Positions 1 to 10,100 of a stretch of 64,000 bases of DNA are shown one piece after another; the stretch's first letter is position 1, and each line of letters begins with the position of its first letter. The stretch covers positions 1,884,501 through 1,948,500 of the forward strand of contig NC_022524.1 of NCBI RefSeq assembly GCF_000473245.1, given 5' to 3'. The position numbers and the translations under genes are program-made. This DNA comes from Bacillus infantis NRRL B-14911. Its GTDB lineage: Bacteria > Bacillota > Bacilli > Bacillales > Cytobacillaceae. The notes under the pieces are model-generated. The model saw only the letters and a program-made list of their open reading frames with translations, made no database searches and was not told where the DNA came from.

Positions 1-659
1 AAATGCTGGAAGCGAAGAATGCGATTGCCAATGCCACACAGAACAGCCTCATCCTTTTCGATGAAATCGGGCGCGGGACTTCCACCTATGATGGAATGGC
101 GCTGGCCCAGGCGATCATTGAGTATATCCATTCACGGATCGGGGCAAAGACCCTGTTCTCGACCCATTATCATGAGCTGACCGTGCTTGCAGAAGAGCTC
201 CCTGATCTGCAGAATATCCATGTCAGTGCCATTGAGCAAAATGGCAAGGTCGTGTTCCTTCATAAAATTAAAGAAGGAGCAGCAGACAAGAGCTATGGAA
301 TTCACGTCGCCCAGCTGGCAGAGCTGCCGTCAGAACTGATTGACCGGGCAAATGAAATACTGGAGAAGCTTGAAAAGAAAGAGGGAGAACCCGCTGAAAA
401 GCCCGTCCGCGAAAAAGTAGCAGCAGGCATGCCTGAGCTCACTGCAGCTGACCCGGCCCCAGCTCCAGCTCCAGAAGTTCACGATGCCCAGCTGTCATTC
501 TTTGATGGTCCGGCAGAGCCGAAGAAAGCAAGCTTGAGCCCGGCCGAAAAGAAAATCCTGGACAAGCTGGCCAAGATGGATATTCTTGAAATGACACCGC
601 TTGATGCGATGAATACTTTATATGAACTGCAAAAAACGGCAAAAAGCACGAAGAAATAG
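1..659 (+). CDS. mutS: DNA mismatch repair protein MutS, C-terminal part
   Basis: This is the C-terminal quarter of MutS; the gene begins before the window. MutS dimers recognise mispaired bases and use ATP binding to recruit MutL. The visible part holds the end of the ABC-type ATPase: Walker B with the following glutamate ([11 protein letters not shown]), then the His loop STHYHEL. It is followed by a helical region ([19 protein letters not shown] type) and an acidic, proline/alanine-rich linker before a final helical segment ending in KKTAKSTKK-like residues. The frame is read from base 3. mutL follows after 18 bases, the usual mutSL operon of bacilli. Confidence 0.97.
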   Translation, partial: MLEAKNAIANATQNSLILFDEIGRGTSTYDGMALAQAIIEYIHSRIGAKTLFSTHYHELTVLAEELPDLQNIHVSAIEQNGKVVFLHKIKEGAADKSYGIHVAQLAELPSELIDRANEILEKLEKKEGEPAEKPVREKVAAGMPELTAADPAPAPAPEVHDAQLSFFDGPAEPKKASLSPAEKKILDKLAKMDILEMTPLDAMNTLYELQKTAKSTKK

Positions 660-677
660 TAAGAGGAGGTGTTGCTC

Positions 678-2600
678 GTGGGAAAGATAGTTCAGCTCGA
701 TGATGCCCTTTCCAATAAAATTGCCGCAGGTGAGGTGGTCGAACGGCCGGCATCTGTCGTAAAAGAGCTGGTGGAGAATTCCATTGATGCGGGAAGCACC
801 ATAATCGAAATTGATGCAGAAGAGGCGGGCCTCGCAAAAATCCGCATCATTGACAACGGGGAAGGCATTGAAGAAGACGATGTGATGACGGCCTTCCAGC
901 GCCATGCCACAAGCAAGATCAAAGATGAAAATGATCTGTTCCGCATCCGGACACTCGGCTTCAGAGGGGAGGCGCTGCCCAGCATCGCCTCTGTCTCCAG
1001 GCTGGAGCTGAAGACCTCGACAGGAGATGCAGGCACAAGGATCCTGATTGAAGGCGGAAAGGTTGCGGAATTTGAAAAGGCCGCGAGCCGGAAAGGGACA
1101 GATATCACCATTTCCGATCTGTTTTATAATACACCGGCCCGGCTGAAATATATGAAGACGATCCACACGGAGCTTGGGAATATTACCGACGTGGTCAACC
1201 GCCTCGCACTTGCCCATCCCGAGGTGTCCTTCCGCCTTGTCCATAATGGCCGGAAGCTCCTGCATACAGCCGGGAACGGAAATGTCCAGCAGGTGCTGGC
1301 TTCTATTTATGGCATGAATATTGTCAAGAAAATGATTCCCGTCGAAGCAAGCTCGCTCGACTTCCATGTTCATGGCTATATCGCGCTCCCGGAAATCACC
1401 CGCGCTTCGCGCAATTATATTTCAACAATGATCAACGGCCGGTTCATCAAGAATTATCCGCTGGTTAAAGCGATCCAGGAAGGCTATCATACCCTGCTGC
1501 CGATCGGGCGTTATCCGATTGTGCTTTTGAATGTACAGATGGATCCGCTGCTTGTGGATGTCAATGTCCACCCTTCCAAAATGGAGGTCAGGCTGAGTAA
1601 GGAGCATGAACTGAATGAGCTTGTAGCGGGTACCATTAAAGAGGTCTTCAAGTCACAGGAACTGATTCCTGCCGGCTTTGCCCCGGCAAGGGCTGAAACA
1701 CCGAAGTCTGAGCAGACCTTTTTTGAACTTGACCATCTTCCGGAAAAGGAGATGGAATATAAGGAACAGGCTCAGAACAGGCAGAATGACAGCAGGCAGG
1801 CCCCATCTGAATCCGGACAGCCAATGTTCATTAAAGAGGAAATAGCTGTCCGGCAACATGAGGAAGCACCGGCATTTAAGCCGCAGGATTTACTGCGGAC
1901 TGACAGCATGGCATTTCCATTCAAGGCCGAACAGCCTGCGGAAAGCCAAGCCTTTTTGGAAGATGATGAAGAAGAGGTGATCGAGGGGACAGCAGAGCCG
2001 GAAGCTTCTGCCGTTCACAGGGTGCCGCCATTATATCCGATCGGCCAGATGCATGGCACCTATATTCTCGCCCAAAATGACCGCGGACTCTATGTCATTG
2101 ACCAGCATGCTGCCCAGGAGCGGATCAAGTACGAGTATTTCAGGGACAAAGTCGGCCAGGTGGAAAGCGAGCTGCAGGAAATGCTCGTTCCACTGACATT
2201 TGAGTACCCTGCAGATGAATATATTAAGATCAATGAGCATATTGCTGAGCTTGAAAAGGTCGGGATCTTCCTGGAACACTTCGGGCAGAACACATTCATT
2301 GTTAGGTCCCACCCCCAGTGGTTCCCTAAGGGAGAAGAGCAGCAGATCATAGAGGATATGATTGAACAAGTGCTTTCCATGAAAAAGGCCGATGTGAAAA
2401 AGCTGAGGGAAGAAGCAGCCATCATGATGAGCTGCAAAGCTTCTATCAAAGCCAACCACCATTTGCGCAATGATGAGATACAGGCTCTGCTTGATATGCT
2501 CCGCAAATCGTCAGACCCGTTCACATGCCCGCACGGCCGTCCGATTATCATCCATTATTCTACCTATGAAATGGAAAAGATGTTTAAAAGAGTCATGTAG
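678..2600 (+). CDS. mutL: DNA mismatch repair endonuclease MutL
   Basis: MutL couples MutS mismatch recognition to strand incision. The N-terminal GHKL ATPase shows [20 protein letters not shown], the DNGEGI box and the GFRGEAL motif. A poorly conserved acidic, Gln/Pro-rich linker (about residues 340-440) leads to the C-terminal dimerisation and endonuclease domain with the metal-binding [11 protein letters not shown] motif, and the zinc-site CPHGRP near the end, so this is the endonuclease type absent from E. coli. The frame is open from GTG 669, but the ribosome site AGGAGG (664-669) overlaps that codon; GTG 678 is eight bases downstream and gives the normal N-terminus, so it is preferred. 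Confidence 0.97.
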   Translation: MGKIVQLDDALSNKIAAGEVVERPASVVKELVENSIDAGSTIIEIDAEEAGLAKIRIIDNGEGIEEDDVMTAFQRHATSKIKDENDLFRIRTLGFRGEALPSIASVSRLELKTSTGDAGTRILIEGGKVAEFEKAASRKGTDITISDLFYNTPARLKYMKTIHTELGNITDVVNRLALAHPEVSFRLVHNGRKLLHTAGNGNVQQVLASIYGMNIVKKMIPVEASSLDFHVHGYIALPEITRASRNYISTMINGRFIKNYPLVKAIQEGYHTLLPIGRYPIVLLNVQMDPLLVDVNVHPSKMEVRLSKEHELNELVAGTIKEVFKSQELIPAGFAPARAETPKSEQTFFELDHLPEKEMEYKEQAQNRQNDSRQAPSESGQPMFIKEEIAVRQHEEAPAFKPQDLLRTDSMAFPFKAEQPAESQAFLEDDEEEVIEGTAEPEASAVHRVPPLYPIGQMHGTYILAQNDRGLYVIDQHAAQERIKYEYFRDKVGQVESELQEMLVPLTFEYPADEYIKINEHIAELEKVGIFLEHFGQNTFIVRSHPQWFPKGEEQQIIEDMIEQVLSMKKADVKKLREEAAIMMSCKASIKANHHLRNDEIQALLDMLRKSSDPFTCPHGRPIIIHYSTYEMEKMFKRVM

Positions 2601-2646
2601 TTCTGTCATGTCTTACCTATATTTTAAAAGTTTTATGAAATCCTGC

Positions 2647-2678
2647 AGAAAGCCCTTCCCACAGAGGAAGGGCTTTCT
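2647..2678 (+). terminator. Hairpin after mutL
   Basis: A 13-bp perfect stem (AGAAAGCCCTTCC with its complement) and a six-base loop lie 47 bases after mutL. The T-run is poor, so termination may be partial and the next gene could receive read-through. Confidence 0.6.
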
Positions 2679-2705
2679 ATATGATAGAAAAGGAGGCGAA
2701 ATGAA

Positions 2706-3245
2706 ATGAAAAGGTATTGGCTTGTGAGACTCAGGAAAAAAAGGAATCTGACCCAGGCAGAAATTGCAGAGCTTATTCATATAGACAGAGCCTATTATTC
2801 ACAAATTGAATCCGGCTTGAGAAATCCGAGCGAAGAAATCAGCCGATCGATCGGCAGGGTCCTTAACATTGATCCTTTGCTCCTTTTCTCAGATACCAAT
2901 GCTTTTCAGGATGCATTTTTCCAGACCCAAAGCATCCTTGCCCACAGCGACCTCGACCTCCGCTATACATGGGTCTATAATCCGACCGGCATGGAGAAGG
3001 TCCAGCATTTTATCGGTGCCAGGGATGATGAGCTTAATTACACGATTGATGCAAAGAAAATACTCGACCTGAAAAAGAAGGTCATCGATACTCAAAAGAC
3101 CGTCTCCGTCTATGACAGCTGTTTCCACAACGGAGAATCTTATAATTATTGCTTTATCGGCTATCCTCTGGTCGATCAGTCAGGCGTATTGATAGGGGTA
3201 GGCACCATTGCCATGAGGATGGATAATATGGCAGTGGAAGAATAA
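2706..3245 (+). CDS. XRE-type HTH regulator with C-terminal PAS-like domain (copy 1)
   Basis: A 179-residue predicted regulator. Residues 1-60 form a Cro/C1-type helix-turn-helix (RKKRNLTQAEIAELIHIDRA, then SQIESGLRNPS). The rest resembles a PAS sensor: LAHSDLDLRYTWVYNP followed by FIGARDDEL is the signature at the start of many PAS folds in histidine kinases, and GYPLVDQSGVLIGVGT fits the final strands. This suggests a one-component sensor binding a small ligand; neither ligand nor target is visible. A clear paralogue lies at 20449-20982 with the same architecture. Start ATG 2706 has AGGAGG (2691-2696) nine bases upstream. Family assignment of the PAS part is inference from motif. Confidence 0.85.
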   Translation: MKRYWLVRLRKKRNLTQAEIAELIHIDRAYYSQIESGLRNPSEEISRSIGRVLNIDPLLLFSDTNAFQDAFFQTQSILAHSDLDLRYTWVYNPTGMEKVQHFIGARDDELNYTIDAKKILDLKKKVIDTQKTVSVYDSCFHNGESYNYCFIGYPLVDQSGVLIGVGTIAMRMDNMAVEE

Positions 3246-3248
3246 ATA

Positions 3249-3280
3249 CGATATGCCCTTCTGGCAGGAAGGGCATATCG
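3249..3280. terminator. Bidirectional terminator-like hairpin
   Basis: A 12-bp perfect stem (CGATATGCCCTT and complement, loop of 8) lies between converging genes, the HTH-PAS gene on the plus strand and the deoxyribosyltransferase-like gene on the minus strand. Confidence 0.65.
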
Positions 3281-3303
3281 TGTTTAACGCCCGATTTCCA
3301 GTC

Positions 3304-3708
3304 TTATCTGCTTTCTTTTCTGCACTCTCTTTTGATAAGCTCCTTTTTCAACTCTTCAAATGTGCCGATGAGATGGATAACCTGCGGCAAAAAATAGAAG
3401 GTGGAAGCTTCAGCCGGGTTATCCGTCAAATCTTCCCCAGCGTATAGATACACCCGTTTCCCAAAGCCAAGGGCGAAACCAAGCTCAATATGGCTTCCTT
3501 TCCCTGCCGGAAGGAGAATGACAACAAAGTCAGCTTCCTTCACTGCTGCAAATTCAGCTTCCCCGATTGAGCGGAGCTCCTCCGCATCTTCAGCCCGGCT
3601 ATTGCTGGTCCAGTCATAGGTTTGCCGAAAACCCTGCTCCTTTAAGAATGCCGCCAGCTCCCGAACCTGAGAAATATTGGAAAAACTTGAGCCGATGTAA
3701 AATTTCAT
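3304..3708 (-). CDS. Nucleoside 2-deoxyribosyltransferase-like protein
   Basis: A 134-residue protein of the nucleoside 2-deoxyribosyltransferase fold. It begins MKFYIGSSFSN like other members, carries the ADFVVILLPAGKGSHIELG stretch in which the glutamate of HIELG corresponds to the family's catalytic position, and continues with a GKRVYLY strand. Members exchange bases on deoxyribonucleosides or hydrolyse N-glycosidic bonds; substrate cannot be told here. A ribosome site (AAAGGATGATAGG) precedes the ATG. It stands alone, divergent from the following GrpB gene. It could also be one of the uncharacterised relatives that bind nucleotides without catalysis. Confidence 0.75.
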   Translation of the reverse strand: MKFYIGSSFSNISQVRELAAFLKEQGFRQTYDWTSNSRAEDAEELRSIGEAEFAAVKEADFVVILLPAGKGSHIELGFALGFGKRVYLYAGEDLTDNPAEASTFYFLPQVIHLIGTFEELKKELIKRECRKESR

Positions 3709-3926
3709 CCTATCATCCTTTCAAGTAGTTATTCATAGTGTATAGTGTCAGAACAATTTGTCAATGAGAGCCAGAGTTGAAGGTTATGATAATAATATTA
3801 TGTAAACAAAGATCCTGATTTCTGCCTGCATCCGTTTTACACACCTTCCAGTATAGTTTCGGCAGAAGGGAAATAAGGCAAGAACAGCGAAATAATGATT
3901 GAGAACTGGAAGGGGGAGGATATTGT

Positions 3927-4466
3927 ATGCTGCTCGGCTTAAATCCTGATGAAGTGAGGCTGGCAGACCATTCACCAGGCTGGAAAACAGAATTTCAAAA
4001 GGTGCGCAAAAATCTGCTGGAAAACACAAATATCCCTGACAGCCATATTGCACATATTGGCAGCACCGCAATCACAGGCATCCCAGCCAAACCCGTCATC
4101 GATGTTATGGCAGCTGTTGAAGACCTGGCTGCTATTGATAAACAACTGATTGCCGGACTGAGAGCCGCAGGATTTCTTCAATTGAAAGTCAAACGGCCAG
4201 GGGAAATGGTTTTTGCCAGATTTGCGGATGAAGATTATAAAATCAAAACCCATTTCCTGCATCTTGTCGAATATGAAGGAGTTTTATGGAAGAATCTCCT
4301 TTTCTTCAGGGACTATTTAAACGATAACGAAGATGCAAGAAAAGAATATGTACAGCTGAAGCTTGATTATATTAAGAATATTTCCACAGGCATTAAAGCG
4401 TATACAGAGTACAAGGAAAGCTTTGTGAACAGGATTACAGAGCTGAGGGGCACAGAGGAAAAGTGA
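3927..4466 (+). CDS. GrpB family protein (nucleotidyltransferase-like)
   Basis: A 179-residue member of the GrpB/UPF0157 family. The hallmark HIGSTAITGIPAKPVIDVM is present near residues 47-65 (family consensus HIGSTAVPGLxAKPxIDI), preceded by the typical W-x-x-x-F segment (GWKTEFQKVRKNL). The family has a nucleotidyltransferase-like fold; its substrate is generally unknown, and in some genomes it is fused to dephospho-CoA kinase. A strong ribosome site (GGGGGAGGA) precedes the ATG. The stop overlaps the start of the HAD gene by four bases, so the two are probably co-translated. Confidence 0.88.
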   Translation: MLLGLNPDEVRLADHSPGWKTEFQKVRKNLLENTNIPDSHIAHIGSTAITGIPAKPVIDVMAAVEDLAAIDKQLIAGLRAAGFLQLKVKRPGEMVFARFADEDYKIKTHFLHLVEYEGVLWKNLLFFRDYLNDNEDARKEYVQLKLDYIKNISTGIKAYTEYKESFVNRITELRGTEEK

Positions 4467-5149
4467 TAGGTGGCCAAAACGGAAAAGCCATTAAACTGAA
4501 AAAAGAAGTCCGGTGGATCTTTTTTGATGCGGGCGGTGTACTTTTTGATACACCTGTAAAACTGGGTGAAAGGGTTCAGGAGTTCCTGGTGAAGAAAGGA
4601 TTCAGTCTTTCAGAAATAGAGAAAAGCATTATAGCGGCTAAAGGGATACAGACACCCTTTGTGACGTCTTTTCAGGAAGAAGAGGACTTTTATAAAAGGT
4701 TTTATGGGACGATGGCAAGGGAGCTCGGTGATGAGGCACTAGGAGATGAATTGTTTTCTGAAACTCATTATGCAGCCCACTGTGAGCTTTACCCTGAGGT
4801 GATCCCTGTTTTGGAAGAGCTGAGCAGGAATTATGAACTGGCTGTCATCTCGAATGCGATGCCCAGTATGGACCAGGTGTTCAGCAGGCTGGGGATACGG
4901 CACTATTTTAAAACCATCATTCTCTCTGCTTTTGTACATACCGAAAAGCCGGATCCAGCTATCTATCAAAAAGCCCTTGACTGTATGAATGCTAAAGGTG
5001 AGGAAAGCGTCTTTATTGATGACAAGTTGATCAATATTGAAGGAGCCGGCAGGTCTGGGATAAAAGGTTTTCACCTGGACCGGAGCGGAATGGATCTAGC
5101 CGCGCTTCTGATAAAATATAACCTGCTGCAAAAAAATCTGTCCGGCTGA
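4463..5149 (+). CDS. HAD superfamily hydrolase
   Basis: A 228-residue haloacid-dehalogenase-type hydrolase of the subfamily IA (phosphoglycolate phosphatase-like). Motif I reads FFDAGGVLFDT: the nucleophile aspartate is present but the second aspartate of DxD is replaced by glycine, as in several HAD-IA dehalogenase-like enzymes. Motif II is VISNA, motif III KPDPAIYQKAL, motif IV VFIDDK. A cap domain lies between motifs I and II. The GTG start overlaps the GrpB stop (GTGA). Substrate is unknown; a small phosphorylated metabolite is likely, and the link with GrpB is by operon only. Confidence 0.85.
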   Translation: MIGGQNGKAIKLKKEVRWIFFDAGGVLFDTPVKLGERVQEFLVKKGFSLSEIEKSIIAAKGIQTPFVTSFQEEEDFYKRFYGTMARELGDEALGDELFSETHYAAHCELYPEVIPVLEELSRNYELAVISNAMPSMDQVFSRLGIRHYFKTIILSAFVHTEKPDPAIYQKALDCMNAKGEESVFIDDKLINIEGAGRSGIKGFHLDRSGMDLAALLIKYNLLQKNLSG

Positions 5150-5200
5150 AGCCATGACTGGGGGATAAACAAACGGGCAAAGTTCCAGGAAGTCTGTCTT

Positions 5201-5737
5201 TTAAGGACTTTTTGCTCGTCTGCCAATCCAGTCGGAACAAGCTTTTACCACTATGCCTAAAACAAAAAGTGACAAGAACGAATAGGTATAATTCCATTTA
5301 TACAAAATGTATAAACGATAATGCACAAACAATGGAATCATGATATACGAGACGAATAGGAAAATGGCCGCACTGGCAATCAGATAGTTTCTCCATTTGC
5401 GGAAGAATTGATAGCTTAAAGTGATCATAACCGGAATAACCGCAAAATCAACAGCATTGAAAGAGCGCAGGACGGTTATAAACTGATGCGGATAGGTCCA
5501 CAGGCCATAAAAATAGCCTAATTCATCCACAATCCCGACAAGGATAAAACTTATAAGGAAAGCAAGGCTCATTTGCATCAGCCGGTAGCGGTCAATCAGA
5601 ACCAATAACAGAAGTATGAATAATAGATTTAAGATAGTAATGAACCACCAGTGCGGACTGAATAAATCTTCAATCAGCCAGTATTCCAATTCCAGCCGGC
5701 TGGCTCTTTCATTCAGGTCCTGGACCATCTTGAACAT
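5201..5737 (-). CDS. CBO0543 family integral membrane protein
   Basis: A 178-residue membrane protein with about five hydrophobic segments. The pattern of an N-terminal amphipathic stretch with LFSPHWWF, then an aspartate-arginine pair after the first membrane span (LIDRYRL), an internal VDELGYFYGLWTYP and later VDFAVIPVMITLSYQFF matches the CBO0543 family seen in sporulating bacilli and clostridia. Function is unknown. It is monocistronic, with its start preceded by a good ribosome site (GGAGGCACCC) in the minus-strand reading. Confidence 0.75.
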   Translation of the reverse strand: MFKMVQDLNERASRLELEYWLIEDLFSPHWWFITILNLLFILLLLVLIDRYRLMQMSLAFLISFILVGIVDELGYFYGLWTYPHQFITVLRSFNAVDFAVIPVMITLSYQFFRKWRNYLIASAAIFLFVSYIMIPLFVHYRLYILYKWNYTYSFLSLFVLGIVVKACSDWIGRRAKSP

Positions 5738-5820
5738 AATGGGTGCCTCCTATTATATTATCTAGTTGTTGATTATATCCAACGAGGCTTAAAATTATTC
5801 AGCAGTTGCTGCCCATAAAA

Positions 5821-5866
5821 AACAGCCTATAAACGGCATGAAAGACCGTTTATAGGCTGTTTTTTT
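5821..5866 (-). terminator. Terminator of mreBH
   Basis: A 16-bp perfect stem (AACAGCCTATAAACGG and complement) with a T-run on both strands. It sits 14 bases after the mreBH stop. Confidence 0.85.
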
Positions 5867-5879
5867 AAAAAGAAATACA

Positions 5880-6887
5880 CTATCTCACTGCTGTCTGCAG
5901 CTTATCAATAAACTTAAGCGCCTTGCCTGTCCCGATTGCTACAGATTCAAGCGGGCTGGACGCGAGGTGGACGGGAACGACGATTTCTTGTGAAAGCCAG
6001 TCCTGCATGCCATTCAGCAGTGAGCCGCCTCCTGTGAGGATAACGCCGCGGTCCACTATATCGCCGCTCAGTTCTGCCGGGCTGTCTTCAAGAGTGGCCC
6101 GGATCGCTTCAAGGATATGAAGCAGGGATTCTTTCATTGCATCCCTGATCTCATATGAGGTAAGGCTAATGGTCTTCGGCAGTCCTGTTACCAGATCCCT
6201 GCCGCGGATATCCATTTTCATTTCCTCATGGTCGATGAGGGCATAGCCGATTTCCATTTTGACCAGTTCGGCTGTTCTTTCCCCGATCAGGACATTGTAC
6301 TCTTTGCGCACATATTGGATAATATCGTCGTCAAGCCTGTCTCCGCCTATGCGGACAGAATGGCAGGCTACCACTCCGCCAAATGAAATGATCGCCACTT
6401 CTGTCGATCCTCCGCCGATATCGACGATTACATTCGCGACTGGTTCATCGACCGGAAGCCCTGCCCCGATTGCTGCAGCTACAGGCTCTTCAATCAGGTG
6501 AACCTTCTTTGCTCCCGCATTCCGGACAGCATCATGGATGGCCCTTCTTTCAACGCTTGTTGAGCCTGATGGTGTGCAGACCACCACATTCGGCTTGCGG
6601 ATGGCAAAGCCAAGCTTTTTCGATGCCTGTCTCATGACATGGCGAAGCAGCTCGGTCGTAATATCATAATCAGCAATTACTCCATCCTTCAAAGGACGGA
6701 TGGCAACGATTTTGCCCGGCGTCTTGCCGATCATTTCCTTTGCTTCCGTGCCGACAGCAAGCACCTTCCTTGTATCTGTGTCAATGGCCACAACAGAAGG
6801 TTCGTTAAGGGCGATGCCTTTATTTTTGCTGTACACCAGTATATTAGCAGTTCCTAAGTCAATTCCAATTTCAGAAGTTGAAATCAT
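5880..6887 (-). CDS. mreBH: Rod-shape-determining protein MreBH
   Basis: A 335-residue bacterial actin of the MreB family. The phosphate 1 motif ([18 protein letters not shown]), [23 protein letters not shown] (phosphate 2) and the adenosine motif [12 protein letters not shown] are all present. The wording [12 protein letters not shown] and [11 protein letters not shown] is closest to the MreBH paralogue of B. subtilis, rather than MreB or Mbl. MreBH filaments guide side-wall peptidoglycan synthesis and position the LytE autolysin under the membrane. It is monocistronic, with ribosome site AGGTGAT before the ATG. Confidence 0.93.
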   Translation of the reverse strand: MISTSEIGIDLGTANILVYSKNKGIALNEPSVVAIDTDTRKVLAVGTEAKEMIGKTPGKIVAIRPLKDGVIADYDITTELLRHVMRQASKKLGFAIRKPNVVVCTPSGSTSVERRAIHDAVRNAGAKKVHLIEEPVAAAIGAGLPVDEPVANVIVDIGGGSTEVAIISFGGVVACHSVRIGGDRLDDDIIQYVRKEYNVLIGERTAELVKMEIGYALIDHEEMKMDIRGRDLVTGLPKTISLTSYEIRDAMKESLLHILEAIRATLEDSPAELSGDIVDRGVILTGGGSLLNGMQDWLSQEIVVPVHLASSPLESVAIGTGKALKFIDKLQTAVR

Positions 6888-7142
6888 CCTATCACCTATT
6901 CTTTCATTATGATTGCCTAATAATCTTCTGTAACATTAGCACGAAAAAGGGGGTCTTCTGACGAATGTTATCGAATCGTTAAATAAATGTAATGAATGAT
7001 GAAATTTTTATCATAAATGGTAAAATAAAAGGGAGGAATTGGCTGAATAAAGAAAAACCTTGTTGGCAATACTGCATAGATATTCAACTGCACAGTCAAG
7101 TTATGGTAGGATATAGGAAAGCCAAAAGGATCAACAGCCCTT

Positions 7143-8144
7143 ATGGCCCAGAGAATGAAAGATAAAGGCAGTGTGAATGGATTGGATACAAAGCAGAAAT
7201 TGATCGTGCTGATCGGCCCGACAGCTGTCGGCAAAACCAGGCTCAGCATTGAATTGGCCAAAAGGTTTGATGCTGAAATCATCAGCGGCGACTCTATGCA
7301 GATTTATAAAGGCATGGATATAGGGACAGCCAAGATTACAGAGAACGAAATGGATGGGATCCCCCATCATTTGATTGATATTAAAGCGCCAAATGAACCT
7401 TTTTCAGCAGCTGAATTCCAGGAGCTCGTCAGAAAGGAAATCGCCTGCATCGCTTCCCGGGGGAAAATGCCTATGATTGTTGGGGGAACAGGCCTTTACA
7501 TACAATCCGTCATCTATGACTATCAATTTTCAGAAGCCCCGTCAGATGACGCCTTCAGGGGTGAGCTGGAAAAGCGCCTTGAAGCAGAAGGGGCAGAGAG
7601 CCTATTCAAGGAACTTTGTGAAATCGATCCTGCCAGTGCCGAAAAAATGCACCCCAATAACACGAGAAGGGTGATCCGCGCGCTTGAGGTATACCATTGT
7701 ACAGGAAAGACCATGTCCCAGTACCAGGAACAGCAGGTGCCTGAGCTGCTGTATGATACAAGCATCATCGGGCTCTCCATGGACCGGAAAAAGCTGTATG
7801 ATCGGATCAACAGCCGGGTTGATAAAATGATGGACGATGGCCTTCTGGAAGAAGTCGAAGCTCTTCACAGGCAGGGGCTGAAGGACTGCCAGTCAATCCA
7901 GGCAATCGGCTATAAGGAAGTCTATGAATACATAAACGGCCGCATCTCTTTAGAGGGCGCGGTCGAAAATCTGAAGCAAAATTCACGCAGATACGCAAAA
8001 AGGCAGCTGACCTGGTTTCGAAACAAGATGAATGTGGAATGGTTTGATATGACATATGTATCCGATCCAGGCTTGCTTGAAAAAAAAATCGCGGAAATTT
8101 CTGCGTATATTGAAGGAAAGCTTCAAATAAAATCGAATACATAA
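7143..8144 (+). CDS. miaA: tRNA dimethylallyltransferase MiaA
   Basis: MiaA transfers dimethylallyl to N6 of A37 in tRNAs reading codons beginning with U. The P-loop GPTAVGKT, the [15 protein letters not shown] substrate loop, VGGTGLYIQ and the C-terminal [17 protein letters not shown] are diagnostic. The ATG at 7143 has only a distant ribosome site (AAAAGG, 7123-7128, spacing about 14); a downstream GTG at 7173 is possible and would remove ten residues that the family does not need. hfq follows after 28 bases, as in B. subtilis and E. coli. Confidence 0.95.
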   Translation: MAQRMKDKGSVNGLDTKQKLIVLIGPTAVGKTRLSIELAKRFDAEIISGDSMQIYKGMDIGTAKITENEMDGIPHHLIDIKAPNEPFSAAEFQELVRKEIACIASRGKMPMIVGGTGLYIQSVIYDYQFSEAPSDDAFRGELEKRLEAEGAESLFKELCEIDPASAEKMHPNNTRRVIRALEVYHCTGKTMSQYQEQQVPELLYDTSIIGLSMDRKKLYDRINSRVDKMMDDGLLEEVEALHRQGLKDCQSIQAIGYKEVYEYINGRISLEGAVENLKQNSRRYAKRQLTWFRNKMNVEWFDMTYVSDPGLLEKKIAEISAYIEGKLQIKSNT

Positions 8145-8172
8145 TATTAGAGACAAAAGAGGAGGATTTATC

Positions 8173-8406
8173 ATGAAACAATCCGTTAATATTCAAGACC
8201 AATTTCTTAACCAGCTTCGCAAGGACGGCACAGGGGTGACTGTATTCCTTTTGAACGGATTCCAATTGCGCGGGCAGATCAAAGGGTTTGATAACTTCAC
8301 GGTGCTGTTTGAATCAGAAGGGAAGCAGCAGCTGGTCTATAAGCATGCCATTTCCACTTTTTCTCCGCAGCGCAACGTCCAGATCGATCTTGAAGGACAG
8401 CAATAG
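8173..8406 (+). CDS. hfq: RNA chaperone Hfq
   Basis: A 77-residue Sm-like protein that forms hexameric rings and binds small RNAs and mRNAs. The Sm1 region ([20 protein letters not shown]) and Sm2 motif (LVYKHAIST) are intact. Start ATG 8173 follows GAGGAGG. It is the last gene of the miaA-hfq unit and is followed by a strong terminator. Confidence 0.97.
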   Translation: MKQSVNIQDQFLNQLRKDGTGVTVFLLNGFQLRGQIKGFDNFTVLFESEGKQQLVYKHAISTFSPQRNVQIDLEGQQ

Positions 8407-8422
8407 TCCATACTATAAACGC

Positions 8423-8455
8423 AAGTCCGCTTCTTCCTGGGAGCGGACTTTTTAT
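8423..8455 (+). terminator. Terminator after hfq
   Basis: A 9-bp stem (AAGTCCGCT and complement) followed by a T-run (CTTTTTAT) lies 17 bases after the hfq stop. Confidence 0.85.
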
Positions 8456-8617
8456 ATTGAAGGCTAAGTTAAAGTTCAATGGTGATATTACTTATACTTG
8501 CTTATTACACTGACACACTCGATAGTTAAAATTCATCTAAGAGCCATTCCCCGCCCAGCTATAAAAGAGCGGACTTTCACGAGCCTGAATGAGGGAATCA
8601 GTGACAGGCTGAGGTGG

Positions 8618-8810
8618 AAATTAGCGGAGGAACTCCCCTTAACTTCGAAAAAACACTAAAAACAGCTCAAATAGACGGAGAAATTACAACTATCAACTCA
8701 GAAAACAGGAAAACGGACACCTTCGCTACCCTTAACCGGAAATTCTCCGCTTATTTATACCTACTCTGGCCAAATTCAGCAGCTTAACAGTAGAATCTCC
8801 GCTTATTTTA
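8618..8810. repeat. Cluster of four AATAAGCGGAGAAATT-like units in a gene-free stretch
   Basis: The 690-base gap between hfq and spoVK has no convincing gene. It contains four related short units: 8618-8630 and 8670-8685 on the plus strand, and 8736-8756 and 8792-8810 on the minus strand, sharing the core AATARGCGGAGA. Two point one way and two the other. A minus-strand reading frame at 8732-9007 (91 codons) runs through two units and has no good ribosome site; it is treated as a by-product of the repeat. The role is unknown; similar intergenic repeats are common in bacilli. Confidence 0.5.
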
Positions 8811-9149
8811 AGGCTTGGCTGACACTCAATCAAGGATAGGACTTCCTGGTTTATCATTCCATTTAAACATTTATCACCAACAGAGTTTAACAAAGCGATA
8901 TTGAAAGAACAATTTCCCTTTTCAGCAACTTTCTTTAATGATTTTGGAGGCTTGTGAATATATATAAAAATAACGGTTATTTCTCGGGAAACCGCAGGAT
9001 ATGACATCTGGAAGCTCCTGTATGGAGAAAAATCCGATAATATGTCGCTTCAGCAGTAAATATGGCTTTTTTTCTGCCTGAAAGATAGGCATTTGTCACA
9101 AGAGTCAGCTTCAGGGAGTATACTGGTGGGAAATAGTGAGGTGAAAGCT

Positions 9150-10100
9150 TTGGACCAGCCGATACGCATGAAAAATAATGGCCAGATCAGCATTGTGCTC
9201 AATTCGCAGAAAAGGAAGCCATTTACAAAGGAAAGCCCGGACATCCAAGTTGTTCCAAGGGTATTGCCTCAGGAGCATGCAGCACTTAAAGAAATTGAGG
9301 AAGAGCTCGGGGCTCTTGTCGGCATGGAAGAAATGAAGCGGATGATAAAAGAAATTTATGCATGGATATATGTGAACAAGAAAAGGGAAGAAACAGGGCT
9401 GAAGGCAGGGAAACAGGCTCTGCATATGATGTTCAAGGGAAACCCGGGTACAGGGAAGACGACGGTCGCCAGGCTGATCGGCAAGCTATTCCTCAGGATG
9501 AATGTCCTTGCCAAAGGCCATCTGATCGAGGCGGAAAGAGCCGATCTTGTCGGTGAATATATCGGCCACACTGCACAAAAGACCCGTGACCTTATCAAGA
9601 AGGCAATCGGCGGCATTCTTTTCATAGATGAGGCCTATTCACTCGGCAGGGGAGGAGAGAAAGATTTTGGCAAAGAAGCGATAGATACGCTTGTCAAGCA
9701 TATGGAGGACCGGCAGCACGAGTTCATCCTGATTCTTGCCGGCTACTCAAGGGAAATGGATTATTTCCTCACACTCAATCCCGGACTTCATTCAAGATTT
9801 CCGCTCGTCATCGATTTTCCTGATTATACAATCGAGCAGCTGATGGAAATCGCGCAAAAGATGCTGGTGGAAAAAGAATATTCCCTGAGCCATGAAGCGG
9901 AGAAGAAGCTGCGGGAGCATCTTGTGTGGGCAAAATCGGATATCAGCACAACCGCTTTTTCCAATGGGCGCTATATCCGCAATATCCTTGAAAAATCGAT
10001 CCGTGCACAGGCGATGAGGCTGCTGATGCAAAGCCATTTCGACCGGCATGAGCTGATGACGATCAGAAGCAATGATTTAATGTTTGAAGAAGATATGTAA
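9150..10100 (+). CDS. spoVK: Stage V sporulation protein K, CbxX/CfxQ-type AAA ATPase
   Basis: A mother-cell sporulation AAA+ ATPase needed for late spore maturation in B. subtilis. Walker A FKGNPGTGKTTVARLIG, Walker B GGILFIDEAYSL, the LAGYSREM sensor region and the C-terminal arginine-rich FSNGRYIRNILEKSIRAQA are typical of the CbxX/CfxQ family. The frame is open from 9093, but GAGGTG (9138-9143) precedes TTG 9150, giving a 316-residue protein that starts like B. subtilis SpoVK (322 residues, N-terminal MKNNGQI region). It stands alone before hflX, as in B. subtilis. Sigma-K control is known for the family and not verified here. Confidence 0.94.
   Translation: MDQPIRMKNNGQISIVLNSQKRKPFTKESPDIQVVPRVLPQEHAALKEIEEELGALVGMEEMKRMIKEIYAWIYVNKKREETGLKAGKQALHMMFKGNPGTGKTTVARLIGKLFLRMNVLAKGHLIEAERADLVGEYIGHTAQKTRDLIKKAIGGILFIDEAYSLGRGGEKDFGKEAIDTLVKHMEDRQHEFILILAGYSREMDYFLTLNPGLHSRFPLVIDFPDYTIEQLMEIAQKMLVEKEYSLSHEAEKKLREHLVWAKSDISTTAFSNGRYIRNILEKSIRAQAMRLLMQSHFDRHELMTIRSNDLMFEEDM

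Noticed and set aside
8732-9007. Minus-strand frame of 91 codons between hfq and spoVK
   Set aside because: Passes through the AATAAGCGGAGA repeats, no ribosome site; product motifs come from the repeat.
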